64,000 bases of DNA from assembly GCF_900113805.1 (NCBI RefSeq), contig NZ_FOQT01000005.1:248001-312000 (forward strand). The letters are read 5' to 3'. The notes beneath the pieces are model-generated. The model saw nothing but the letters and a program-made list of their open reading frames with translations. It was not told the origin of the DNA and ran no database searches. The DNA is from Halpernia frigidisoli. Its GTDB lineage: Bacteria > Bacteroidota > Bacteroidia > Flavobacteriales > Weeksellaceae. Made by a program: the position numbers and the translations under genes. Below are positions 26,898 to 35,164 of the stretch, one piece after another. Position 1 is the first letter of the stretch. The number at the start of each line of letters is the position of its first letter.

Positions 26898-28145
26898 ATG
26901 GATCAAAATTTATTTATATGGTTGATCGCCATTATAACTACATCTCTTGTCATTATGAGACCTTTCAAATTACCGGAAGCAATCTGGGCAGTTTTTGGCG
27001 CGTTTATTTTAATGATTACCGGATTAATTTCATTTGATGAGGCATTTTTTGGAATTAAAAACGGAACGGATGTTTATCTTTTTTTAGTTGGAATGATGCT
27101 TTTGGCAGAAACGGCAAAAGAGGAAAAACTTTTCGATTGGCTCGCTGCATTTGCAACACGTATTTCAAAAGGATCTTCTCTAAAATTATTTATTTTAATT
27201 TATTTAGTAGGAATTTTTGTTACCGTCTTTCTATCTAATGACGCAACAGCAGTAGTTTTAACACCAGCAGTCATTGCGGCGATGAAAGCCTCGAAAGTTA
27301 AAAATCCTTTGCCTTATTTATTTATTTGTGCGTTTATCGCCAACGCGGTGTCTTTTGTTTTGCCCATTTCAAATCCCGCAAATCTGGTGATTTATGGAAA
27401 AGAAATGCCGCCTTTATTTGTTTGGTTAAAGCATTTTGCCTTGCCTTCTATCGCTGCCATTCTCATGACTTATTTAATGCTTTACCTTTCACAAAGAAAT
27501 AATTTAAAGCAAAAAATTGAAACCAATATTGAATTGCCAAAATTAGGCATTGGCGGAAAAGCAGCGGCTTTGGGAATCGGTTTTACGGCGGTCGTTTTAT
27601 TAACGGCTTCTACTTTCAATTTAGATTTAGGTTTACCAACCGCAATTACAGGAATTTTAACCTCAATTATTGTTTTAATTATTTCAAAAAAATCGCCATT
27701 AAAAGTTATAAAAGGGGTTTCCTGGTCGGTTTTGCCTTTAGTTGCTGGATTATTCATTATTGTAGAAGCAGTAAATTCCACCGGAATTATCAATCAACTG
27801 GCTTCTTTTCTCACTGATTTTTCAGCAAAATCGCCGGATTTAGCCGTTTGGATAAGTGGTTTCAGTACTGCTTTTGGAAGTAATTTAACCAATAATCTAC
27901 CTGCAGGATTAATTACGGGAAGCACGTTGCAAATTGCGCAAGTTCCGGAAATGTTAAAAAATGCGGCTTTAATTGGAATTGATCTTGGCCCAAATTTATC
28001 AGTGACAGGAAGTTTGGCAACAATTCTTTGGCTTGTAGCTTTAAGAAAAGAAGGTTACGATATTACCGCGTGGCAATTTTTAAAAATTGGCTTTATTGTG
28101 ATGGTACCGGCTTTGATCATCACGCTTGCAGTTCTATTTCTTTGA
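26898..28145 (+). CDS. ArsB/NhaD-superfamily membrane transporter
   Basis: This 415-residue protein has about ten membrane helices and the ion-transporter-superfamily layout: FLVGMMLLAETAKEEKLFDW, VTVFLSNDATAVVLTPAV, FVLPISNPANLVIYG in the first repeat and FGSNLTNNLPAGLITG in the second. It resembles ArsB arsenite effluxers and their sodium/proton antiporter relatives. Neither arsR nor arsC is adjacent, so an arsenic role is not supported by context. It faces the ABC transporter gene with five bases between stops. Confidence 0.85.
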   Translation: MDQNLFIWLIAIITTSLVIMRPFKLPEAIWAVFGAFILMITGLISFDEAFFGIKNGTDVYLFLVGMMLLAETAKEEKLFDWLAAFATRISKGSSLKLFILIYLVGIFVTVFLSNDATAVVLTPAVIAAMKASKVKNPLPYLFICAFIANAVSFVLPISNPANLVIYGKEMPPLFVWLKHFALPSIAAILMTYLMLYLSQRNNLKQKIETNIELPKLGIGGKAAALGIGFTAVVLLTASTFNLDLGLPTAITGILTSIIVLIISKKSPLKVIKGVSWSVLPLVAGLFIIVEAVNSTGIINQLASFLTDFSAKSPDLAVWISGFSTAFGSNLTNNLPAGLITGSTLQIAQVPEMLKNAALIGIDLGPNLSVTGSLATILWLVALRKEGYDITAWQFLKIGFIVMVPALIITLAVLFL

Positions 28146-28150
28146 ATTAA

Positions 28151-29959
28151 TTAATTTTCGCTGTAAGTTTTTACGAGACGTTCAAGATTTAAACTTCGTG
28201 CAGAAGCATCAAATATTTCACGGTAAGTGCCATGAACTTTCATTAAATCCTCGTGCGAACCACTTTCTACGACATCACCTTTTTTCATCACATAAATTTT
28301 ATCGGAATCTAAAATTTGAGATAAAGAGTGAGAAATGATCACCACAGTTCTGTTTTCTTTAATCGCGTCTAAACTGTTTTTGATTTGTTCCGTTGCGATT
28401 GCATCTAAGCTTGCAGTTGGTTCGTCTAATAAAATAATTGGTGGATTTTTCAGAAATAATCTTGCAATCGCGATCCGCTGTTGTTGTCCGCCGGAAAGTT
28501 GCGTTGCATCGTGGTTATATTTATTTGGAAGTTCAAGAATTTGCTCATGAAGATAGGCTTTTTTTGCCGCAATTTCTATTTCAGAAAAAGTAGCATCCAT
28601 ATTTCCATAGCGGATGTTGTCTTCAATACTTCCCTGAAAAATGTGATTTTTCTGTAAAACCAGACCGATATCTTTTCGTAAATGATCATTATCGTAATCA
28701 TCTAAATTTCTTCCATCCAATAAAATTTTACCCGAGTTTGGCAGATAAAATTTACATAAAAGATTTATGACCGTCGATTTTCCGGCACCGCTTAAACCAA
28801 CCAAAGCCGTGGTTTTTCCGTTTTCAATGTGAATGGAAACATTACGCAAAGCATTTGCACCACTCGGATAAGTGAAATCTACATTCTCTAATCTAAAATC
28901 ACCTTTAATATCTTCCTCGGTAAATTTACCGGAAACTTCGGTTTCAGAATCTGCATTTAAAATATCAAAATAACCTTCGGCGTAAATGAACGCGTCATTC
29001 ATATCATCATAAATTCTGTGCAACTGGCGAATTGGCGAAGAAACATTACTAAAAAGCATGATGTGAAGCATAATTGCACCGATCGTCATTTGCTGATCGA
29101 GCACTAAATAAACGGTCAATAAAATAATTAGAACAACCCCAAACTGCTCGATAAATGTTTTTAAACCATCATAAAAAAAATTGGTTCTACGCGTAAAAAG
29201 TTGGCTGTCCATCAACTGCATCTGAAGATCGTACTGTTTTTCACCTTCAAATTTTTCCCGCACAAAACTTTTGATTACCATAATGGAATTAATCAGATTT
29301 AAAAGTCCGGAAGTTTTTTTCTCGCGTTGGTTTCTTAATTCCCGGCGAACGCCATTTAATTTTTTTGCCTGCAATGCACTCACATAAAAATAAATAGGAA
29401 CCACAACTGTGGAAACCAAACCGACATAAACATTTTGCCAATACATGATCACCAAAGCGATAAATGCGTTTGAAAAAAGTGGCAAAATATCGATGAAAAA
29501 GTTTTGTACTAATTTGGTTAAACTTTCGATTCCTCTATCAATACGGATCTGAAGTTTTCCACTCTCGTGATTTTCATCATTAAAATAGGAAATTTTGTAA
29601 GTCAAAATTTTATCGATAACAGATTGTGCTAAAACCGAACTGATATTAATTCTGATCTTTTCACCGTAAAATTTCTGTCCAAACTGTATAAAAATGTTGA
29701 TGATTTCCTTACCTAATAAAATAGCGGAAATAATGACTAAAACATGAATTCCTTCCTGCATAGGATTAGGCAGTCTGGTCAGTTTTGTCACTTCATCTAC
29801 CGTATATTTTAAAACCAAGGGATTAACCTGCGCCGCTAAAGCACCGATGAACGTTAAAAACAAAGTGCCGTAAATCATTTTCCTGTAAGGTTTGATGAAC
29901 GGCAGCAATTGCTGAAAAATACTATAAAGTGTGAGTGTTTTTGTAAAAGGTTTTTGCAT
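28151..29959 (-). CDS. ABC exporter, fused permease and ATPase (MsbA-like)
   Basis: This is a 602-residue half-transporter. The N-terminal membrane domain has six helices (PYRKMIYGTLFLTFIGALAA onward). The ATPase domain has Walker A GLSGAGKST, Q-loop LVLQKNHIFQG, signature LSGGQQQRIAIAR, Walker B IILLDEPTASLD and switch ISHSL. It works as a dimer exporting lipids, peptides or drugs, and the cargo cannot be told from sequence. Its stop almost abuts the convergent transporter gene. Confidence 0.93.
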   Translation of the reverse strand: MQKPFTKTLTLYSIFQQLLPFIKPYRKMIYGTLFLTFIGALAAQVNPLVLKYTVDEVTKLTRLPNPMQEGIHVLVIISAILLGKEIINIFIQFGQKFYGEKIRINISSVLAQSVIDKILTYKISYFNDENHESGKLQIRIDRGIESLTKLVQNFFIDILPLFSNAFIALVIMYWQNVYVGLVSTVVVPIYFYVSALQAKKLNGVRRELRNQREKKTSGLLNLINSIMVIKSFVREKFEGEKQYDLQMQLMDSQLFTRRTNFFYDGLKTFIEQFGVVLIILLTVYLVLDQQMTIGAIMLHIMLFSNVSSPIRQLHRIYDDMNDAFIYAEGYFDILNADSETEVSGKFTEEDIKGDFRLENVDFTYPSGANALRNVSIHIENGKTTALVGLSGAGKSTVINLLCKFYLPNSGKILLDGRNLDDYDNDHLRKDIGLVLQKNHIFQGSIEDNIRYGNMDATFSEIEIAAKKAYLHEQILELPNKYNHDATQLSGGQQQRIAIARLFLKNPPIILLDEPTASLDAIATEQIKNSLDAIKENRTVVIISHSLSQILDSDKIYVMKKGDVVESGSHEDLMKVHGTYREIFDASARSLNLERLVKTYSEN

Positions 29960-30044
29960 TAATTATCTTCTCTCACAAAAATAATGAAATTTTTCCTTTA
30001 ATATTTTAAAGGAATTTTCTTTTTACAATGAATAAATTTAAAAA

Positions 30045-30773
30045 CTAATATTTTTCGAATCTGAAGTTTTCACCTAAATAAGCCTGGCGAACATCCGGAT
30101 CATTGGCCAGATCTTCCGGTAAACCTTCTTTCAGGATTTTACCTTCAAACATAATGTAGGTTTTGTTCGTGATCGCTAAAGTTTGCTGAACATTGTGATC
30201 GGTTATTAAAATTCCGATGTTTTTTTCGACCAAAGAGCGGACAATTTTCTGAATATCTTCTACAGCGATTGGATCAACGCCGGCAAATGGTTCATCTAAA
30301 AGAATAAAATTTGGACTTGTTGCCAAACATCTTGCTATCTCAGTTCTTCGTCTTTCACCACCGGAAAGCAAATCGCCGCGGTTTTTGCGAACGTGTTCCA
30401 GCGAAAATTCTTCAATTAATTCGTCGGTTTTTCTTTGCTGTTCTTTCTTGGAAAGTTTAGTTAATTCCAAAACGCCCATGATATTATCCTCAACGGAAAG
30501 TTTCCGGAAAATCGAGGCTTCTTGGGCAAGATAACCGATGCCGTTTTGCGCGCGGCGGTACATCGCGTCTTTGGTAATATTTTTATTATCTAAGAAAACA
30601 TTTCCTGAAGTTGGTTTTACCAAACCTACGATCATATAAAAGGACGTCGTTTTTCCGGCACCGTTTGGACCAAGAAGTCCGACAATTTCGCCTTGGCGCA
30701 CTTCGACAGAAACGCCTTTTACTACTTTTTTGGAACCGTATTCTTTTATTAAATTTTCGCCGCGTAAAATCAT
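30045..30773 (-). CDS. lptB: LPS export ABC transporter ATP-binding protein LptB
   Basis: The 242-residue ATPase has Walker A GLLGPNGAGKTT, Q-loop YLAQEASIFRKLSVEDN, signature LLSGGERRRTEIAR, Walker B FILLDEPFAGVDPIAVEDIQ and switch LITDHNV. The YLAQEASIFRKL and AGVDPIAV wording is specific to LptB. It powers lipopolysaccharide extraction by LptFG at the inner membrane. An OstA-like gene lies 10 kb away at 40163. A 319-base gap with a structured repeat precedes it. Confidence 0.95.
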   Translation of the reverse strand: MILRGENLIKEYGSKKVVKGVSVEVRQGEIVGLLGPNGAGKTTSFYMIVGLVKPTSGNVFLDNKNITKDAMYRRAQNGIGYLAQEASIFRKLSVEDNIMGVLELTKLSKKEQQRKTDELIEEFSLEHVRKNRGDLLSGGERRRTEIARCLATSPNFILLDEPFAGVDPIAVEDIQKIVRSLVEKNIGILITDHNVQQTLAITNKTYIMFEGKILKEGLPEDLANDPDVRQAYLGENFRFEKY

Positions 30774-30860
30774 AGAGACAAAGATAATATTTTTTATAAG
30801 TTTTGATTTGGGTAAATTTTCATTTAACTAAAATTAAGAGTTGCTAAAGAAAAATATTGT

Positions 30861-30868
30861 TAAATTTG
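30861..30868 (+). promoter_or_regulatory. Candidate -7 box for the oxygenase gene
   Basis: TAAATTTG fits TAnnTTTG, and a GTTG at 30839-30842 lies 18 bases before it. If used, it would give a leader of about 220 bases that contains structured repeat copy A. Confidence 0.4.
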
Positions 30869-30983
30869 TAAGGTTGACTTTAAATTTAATCAAAAATATT
30901 TCCCCAACCCTAAAGGGTGAATTTTTGATAAATTAAATATGTTTAGACTTATTAGAAAATAAGTTTGAAATCAGCGAAAAATT

Positions 30984-31067
30984 GCAGCCCGGCTTGAGTG
31001 GAGCTCTTTTTATGTGTAACGAAGTGGAACATAAAAAAGCGGGAACGGAAGACGGATAAAGCTGCCC
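30984..31067 (+). repeat. Structured repeat element, copy A
   Basis: The outer helix is GCAGC (30984-30988) with GCTGC (31061-31065). The conserved left arm is CCGGCTTGAGTGGA and the conserved right arm GGGAACGGAAGACGGA. The inner helix is CTCTTTTTATGT with ACATAAAAAAG. It ends 25 bases before the start codon at 31093. The rest of the gap 30774-31092 is A/T-rich. Confidence 0.8.
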
Positions 31068-31092
31068 AAAAAATTATTAAAATTAAAAAATT

Positions 31093-32043
31093 ATGGATAA
31101 AATACCGAGCGTAAATCTTCAGGACTTTTTGTCTGAGGACGCCGAAAAAAAGCAAAAATTTGTAGATGAAATTGGTAAAGCGTACGAAGATATTGGATTC
31201 GTGGCTTTGAAAGGCCATTTTTTGGATGAAAATTTGGTTTCAGAACTTTACACAGAAGTGAAACATTTTTTTCAAATGCCGAAAGAAGAGAAAGAAAAAT
31301 ATGAAATTCCGGAAATTGGTGGACAAAGAGGTTATATCAGTTTTGGGAAAGAACACGCAAAAGGCAGATCAACAGGCGATCTTAAAGAATTCTGGCATTT
31401 TGGTCAATACGTTTCTAAAGATTCTAAATATGCTGCAGAATATCCTGATAATGTGGAAGTTTTAGAATTGCCAAAATTTAATTCGGTCGGAAAAGAAGCC
31501 TATCAAATGTTGGAAAAAACAGGTGTTTATGTTTTGAGAGCGTTGGCTTTATATATTGGTTTGGATGAATTTTTCTTTGATAAATTTGCGAAAGACGGCA
31601 ATTCTATTTTAAGACCAATTCATTATCCGCCAATTACGGACGAACCGAAAGATGCTGTGAGAGCGGCGGCGCACGGTGATATTAATTTAATTACGCTTTT
31701 GATGGGCGCACAAGGAAAAGGTTTGCAGGTGAAAAATAATGAAGGCGAATGGATCGATGCGATCGCACAACCTGACGAATTGATGATCAATGTGGGCGAT
31801 ATGCTTTCAAGATTGACTAATAATAAGTTGAAATCTACGATTCACCAGGTTGTAAATCCGCCAAGAGAAATGTGGGGAAAATCGAGATATTCGGTACCGT
31901 TTTTTATGCATCCGGTAAGTGACATGCCACTGAACTGTCTGCCAGAATGTATTGACGAAGATCATCCGAAGTTGTATGAAGATATTACTGCGGGAGAATT
32001 TTTGTATGAGAGATTGGTTGAACTGGGATTGATTAAGAAATAG
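31093..32043 (+). CDS. Isopenicillin N synthase-like 2OG-Fe(II) oxygenase
   Basis: The 316-residue soluble protein has the DIOX_N opening (IPSVNLQDFL, EIGKAYEDIGFVALKGH) and a double-stranded beta-helix core. Iron ligands are the His and Asp of AAHGDINLITLL and a distal His in KSTIHQVVNPP. The R-x-S co-substrate motif is SRYSVPFFMHP. It would hydroxylate or oxidise a small molecule using iron and oxygen. Clustered antibiotic genes are absent, so penicillin synthesis is unlikely. Confidence 0.9.
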   Translation: MDKIPSVNLQDFLSEDAEKKQKFVDEIGKAYEDIGFVALKGHFLDENLVSELYTEVKHFFQMPKEEKEKYEIPEIGGQRGYISFGKEHAKGRSTGDLKEFWHFGQYVSKDSKYAAEYPDNVEVLELPKFNSVGKEAYQMLEKTGVYVLRALALYIGLDEFFFDKFAKDGNSILRPIHYPPITDEPKDAVRAAAHGDINLITLLMGAQGKGLQVKNNEGEWIDAIAQPDELMINVGDMLSRLTNNKLKSTIHQVVNPPREMWGKSRYSVPFFMHPVSDMPLNCLPECIDEDHPKLYEDITAGEFLYERLVELGLIKK

Positions 32044-32108
32044 AAATTGGTGAATTTGTGAATGGTAGAATTTTATTTGCGGACAGATTTCACAGATTTA
32101 CACATATA

Positions 32109-32138
32109 AAAAAAGACGAATTAATTTTCGTCTTTTTT
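32109..32138. terminator. Bidirectional intrinsic terminator
   Basis: Twelve-bp stem AAAAAAGACGAA (32109-32120) and TTCGTCTTTTTT (32127-32138) with loop TTAATT, between the convergent oxygenase gene and the leftward gene ending at 32140. Confidence 0.85.
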
Positions 32139-32139
32139 A

Positions 32140-33345
32140 TTAATTTACGAAGATCTTACCTAATGATTTGCTGTTAATTTTCCGTTTTTTTAAAATCTCA
32201 CTCAGCTCAGTATCAAAATAATTAAAATGAGTTTCTAAAATTAATTTTTTGATTTTTGAAATGAGATCACTTTCTTCTATGATTTTATTCTGTTTTAATT
32301 CTGTAAGATAAAATACCAGCGAATAAAATTTTTCCCAGCCTATTCCCAAATTTTTAAGATCAACCTGATCGAGATAAAATTGTGATTTTTCTGAATCGCC
32401 CATTTTTTGGTATGATAAAGCACGAAGGATGATCCAAACCTCATCATGTGTTTTTTTTCTTTCCTCCGGAATAAACTCCTGATCCTGTTCCGTCTGCTCA
32501 CAATTATTATCGAGGAGAAATTTGATTTCTGAAATTCTGTCCGTAAAGATCAAAGATTCTAAAACGGTATATTCAAAACTACAAACTGATTTTTGAGAAT
32601 ACTGCGTGTAATGTAATCTTACCTTTTTCATTTTATTAAAAGTTGCTTTAAACAAGCGATGATCACCAATATAATCTTCAAACAAAAGCTGAACACCAAA
32701 TTTTAAACCTGCGGGAATAACGTGAACATGCTCGTCCAAATCAATATTAATAATCTGCGAATAATACAATTCCATTAAAACTTCGTTTTCCTGCAAAAAA
32801 GCGGCCTTAAAGAGAAAACCGTAAGCGAAAATCTTAGCTTCATCACAATTATTATATTTAAGATAAGACAAAAAATATTGGGTGTAAACCGTTCCGAGAA
32901 GATCTCTGGAAGGATGATTTTCCATAAAATATTTTCTGGCTAAAGGCATTGTCAGTAAACGATGGTGAATATCTACCAACAATTCTTTTGAGTTGGAAAT
33001 CTGTATGCAGATTTCCTTGCTTTTACCCCAATAGTCTTTTGTAGAATCCTCAGCATTACCAAAAAAACTTTCTAATTCTTCACTACCATGCAATAGGCTA
33101 AAATCTCTAAAATCTTTGGAGCCACAAAATTTAGATAAAAGATCTAATGTAAATCTGCTGCTCCCTGAGGTGCTTTTTATCAATCCAAAGAAACGGCGAA
33201 GCGTTTGTCCACTTATATTTGCCTGGTATTTTTCGAACAGCAGATCTGAGAGTTGGTCACAATGTGTCGATGTAGAAATTTTCTTTCCAAAAGTTCTGAT
33301 CACAGATTTTCGCAAATAAATTAGAATATCGATTTCCGACTGCAT
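32140..33345 (-). CDS. Hypothetical protein with N-terminal helix-turn-helix-like region
   Basis: I do not recognise a named family. I start it at ATG 33345 (MQSEIDILIYLRKSV), because the 19 residues before that are hydrophobic and overlap the likely promoter. The first 75 residues (FGKKISTSTHCDQLSDLLFE, ISGQTLRRFFGL, FTLDLLSKFCGSKDF) look like a small DNA-binding domain of the type that precedes helical repeat proteins. The remaining 300 residues are mostly helical and may form TPR-like hairpins (IILRALSYQKMGDSEKSQFY). No signal peptide is present. A role as a cytoplasmic regulator is an inference from the fold pattern only. Confidence 0.6.
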   Translation of the reverse strand: MQSEIDILIYLRKSVIRTFGKKISTSTHCDQLSDLLFEKYQANISGQTLRRFFGLIKSTSGSSRFTLDLLSKFCGSKDFRDFSLLHGSEELESFFGNAEDSTKDYWGKSKEICIQISNSKELLVDIHHRLLTMPLARKYFMENHPSRDLLGTVYTQYFLSYLKYNNCDEAKIFAYGFLFKAAFLQENEVLMELYYSQIINIDLDEHVHVIPAGLKFGVQLLFEDYIGDHRLFKATFNKMKKVRLHYTQYSQKSVCSFEYTVLESLIFTDRISEIKFLLDNNCEQTEQDQEFIPEERKKTHDEVWIILRALSYQKMGDSEKSQFYLDQVDLKNLGIGWEKFYSLVFYLTELKQNKIIEESDLISKIKKLILETHFNYFDTELSEILKKRKINSKSLGKIFVN

Positions 33346-33423
33346 AATTTTATTAACAATTAATATTAAGCAATTTACCACAATTTGTACAAAAATGTAC
33401 AAGAAAATTACCTAACTAATTTT

Positions 33424-33431
33424 TAGCTTTG
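33424..33431 (+). promoter_or_regulatory. Candidate -7 box of an orphan short transcript
   Basis: TAGCTTTG is an exact TAnnTTTG box 50 bases before a strong + strand terminator stem. The nearest TTTG upstream (33384-33387) is 36 bases away, more than usual, so the promoter is plausible but not complete. Confidence 0.45.
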
Positions 33432-33441
33432 CAAAACACAA

Positions 33442-33492
33442 ATGATGAAGAAGAAGTTGATTTTTAAATCAGCAAGATTAAACCTGCTATAA
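33442..33492 (+). other. Mini-ORF or small RNA body between promoter box and terminator
   Basis: An ATG-started frame encodes MMKKKLIFKSARLNLL and stops inside the terminator stem. No longer + strand gene exists between the oxygenase terminator at 32138 and this hairpin, so the terminator probably ends a separate transcript of about 70 bases. It may be a leader-type peptide, a small protein or a non-coding RNA. Nothing else is visible in the 304-base gap 33346-33649. Confidence 0.4.
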
Positions 33493-33510
33493 TTAGCAGG
33501 TTTTTTTATT
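33481..33510 (+). terminator. Strong intrinsic terminator without an annotated upstream gene
   Basis: AACCTGCTA (33481-33489), loop TAAT, TAGCAGGTT (33494-33502), then a run of seven T and another T-rich stretch. On the opposite strand the hairpin is not followed by T, so it acts on + strand transcription. Confidence 0.85.
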
Positions 33511-33649
33511 TTTAAAATCAGAAATATAATGTCAATTTTTTGAATTACTGTTAACTCAGTTTTTTAATAAAAATGAAATTTTATAAAAGTCTTCCAAAAA
33601 CAGATCAGAAAAATTCTTTGAAATGAATAATCCAAAATGTCTCAAATAA

Positions 33650-34645
33650 TTATTGGTTATTTAAAAGAATTGCTGCTTCTTTCGCAGCGTAAGTAAAAAT
33701 CATGTCTGCGCCAGCTCTTTTTATGCAGGTTAAACTTTCAATAATGGCTTTATCATTATCGAGCCAGCCGTTTTGTGCCGCCGCTTTTAGCATCGCATAT
33801 TCGCCGCTCACATTGTAAACTGCAATTGGCAAATCTATTGAAGAACGAACTTTAGCAACAATATCCAGATACGGCATTCCCGGTTTGATCATAATAATAT
33901 CTGCACCTTCGGCAACGTCTTTATAAACCTCATCTAAAGCTTCGCGTGAATTATGAAAATCCATCTGATATGTTTTTTTATCTTTTGGAATATCATCATT
34001 ATCAACCGGAGCGCTGTCTAAAGCACTTCTAAAAGGCCCATAAAAAGAACTTGCATATTTTGCCGCATAACTTAAAATCCCCACATCTGTGAAATTGTTT
34101 TCTTCTAAAGCCTCACGCATTGCTAAAACCCGGCCGTCCATCATATCACTCGGTGCCAAAATATCTGCACCAGCTTCGGCCAAAGAAAGAGACATTTTTA
34201 CCAAAGCATCATTTGTAGAATCATTATCGATTTTTCCGTCTTTTATAATTCCATCATGTCCATAAATTGAAAATGGATCAAGCGCTACGTCGGGCATAAT
34301 TATCATTTCAGGAACTGCGTCTTTTATCGCTTTAATGGTACTTTGCATCAGTCCATTGGCGTTCCAGGATTCTTTTCCAGTGTTATCTTTTAAGTTTTCT
34401 GACACTTTCATATAAAGATTAACCGCTTTTACACCTAAAGAAAAAAGTTCTTTACATTCTAAAATTGTAAGATCTAAACTTCTTCTGAAAATTCCGGGCA
34501 TTGAAGAAATTGCTTCCTTTTTTCCGGAACCTTCCATCACGAAAATGGGCATTACAAAATCATTTGTCATTAAAACTGTTTCCTGAACTAAGCTTCTGAG
34601 CGTCGCGGAAACGCGTAATCTTCTGTTTCTTGAATAAATTATCAT
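33650..34645 (-). CDS. hemB: Porphobilinogen synthase (delta-aminolevulinic acid dehydratase)
   Basis: The 331-residue enzyme has DFVMPIFVMEG, MPDVALDPFSIYGHDG, the active-site region LAPSDMMDGRV, SFYGPFRSAL and the Schiff-base lysine in IIMIKPGMPYLD. It condenses two 5-aminolevulinate molecules to porphobilinogen in heme synthesis. Cysteines of the classic zinc triplet are lacking around VALDPFSIYGHDG, which suggests the magnesium-type enzyme. It is divergent from the T9SS-tail protein gene. Confidence 0.96.
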   Translation of the reverse strand: MIIYSRNRRLRVSATLRSLVQETVLMTNDFVMPIFVMEGSGKKEAISSMPGIFRRSLDLTILECKELFSLGVKAVNLYMKVSENLKDNTGKESWNANGLMQSTIKAIKDAVPEMIIMPDVALDPFSIYGHDGIIKDGKIDNDSTNDALVKMSLSLAEAGADILAPSDMMDGRVLAMREALEENNFTDVGILSYAAKYASSFYGPFRSALDSAPVDNDDIPKDKKTYQMDFHNSREALDEVYKDVAEGADIIMIKPGMPYLDIVAKVRSSIDLPIAVYNVSGEYAMLKAAAQNGWLDNDKAIIESLTCIKRAGADMIFTYAAKEAAILLNNQ

Positions 34646-34726
34646 TTTTGGAATACTTTTTGAAAATGTTTTACAAATTTAATGATACTTTAATTAAAAA
34701 ACTATTGTTCAATAATTTTTAAATCC

Positions 34727-34734
34727 TATATTTG
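34727..34734 (+). promoter_or_regulatory. -7 promoter box of the T9SS-tail gene
   Basis: TATATTTG matches TAnnTTTG. An ATTG at 34704-34707 lies 19 bases upstream as a near -33 element. The start codon at 34762 follows 27 bases later. Confidence 0.55.
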
Positions 34735-34761
34735 TCATACTATTCTATTTATAGATCGCTA

Positions 34762-35115
34762 ATGAAAAAAACTTTACTTTTATTTATATTTTTCGGAACT
34801 CTTACTTTTAGCATCAATGCTAAAGCGCAGCAAAGTGCGAGAGATGTTTCTACCTCATTGTCAAAAAGCGATGATGGAGTCCTTCAGGCTTTTCCTAATC
34901 CGGCAAGAGATTTTATTATTTTAAAATCTAAAGATGCAAGTTTGACAATTAAAACCGTGACTTTTTACAGTATTTTAGGTGTTCAGGTCGCACAATATAA
35001 TGTCAAAATGAATTCAGGACAAATTAATTTAGATAAATTACGACCGGGAAAATATTTAATGAAATATGTGATGAGTGACGAAACACAAAAGGTTACTCAA
35101 ATTATAAAACAATAA
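34762..35115 (+). CDS. Small secreted protein with type IX sorting-type C-terminal domain
   Basis: From ATG at 34762 the protein has 117 residues. The signal peptide (LLLFIFFGTLTFSINAKAQ) is followed by a short linker and a Por-secretion-tail domain: VLQAFPNPARDFIILKSKD, TVTFYSILGVQVAQYNV and LDKLRPGKYLMKYV. That domain is normally the C-terminal export signal on larger cargo, and here it is almost the whole mature protein. A TTG at 34732 is in frame but would spoil the signal peptide. Function is unknown. Confidence 0.85.
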   Translation: MKKTLLLFIFFGTLTFSINAKAQQSARDVSTSLSKSDDGVLQAFPNPARDFIILKSKDASLTIKTVTFYSILGVQVAQYNVKMNSGQINLDKLRPGKYLMKYVMSDETQKVTQIIKQ

Positions 35116-35116
35116 A

Positions 35117-35145
35117 AAAAGGCTTTTACTTGAAGCCTTTTTTTA
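35117..35145. terminator. Bidirectional intrinsic terminator
   Basis: AAAAGGCTT (35117-35125) and AAGCCTTTT (35133-35141) with a seven-base loop, A tract before and T tract after, between the convergent T9SS-tail gene and deoC. Confidence 0.85.
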
Positions 35146-35164
35146 TCTATCTTTTTCTAAATTT

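Noticed and set aside
26898-28145. Arsenic-resistance operon
   Set aside because: Only an ArsB/NhaD-like transporter is present, and arsR, arsC and acr3 are absent nearby.
31093-32043. Penicillin biosynthesis by the isopenicillin N synthase-like gene
   Set aside because: The fold is shared by many oxygenases, and no ACV synthetase or other beta-lactam gene is nearby.
33346-33402. N-terminal extension of the HTH-like protein (start at 33402)
   Set aside because: The extra 19 residues are hydrophobic and unlike the rest, and the ATG at 33345 gives a natural soluble N-terminus.
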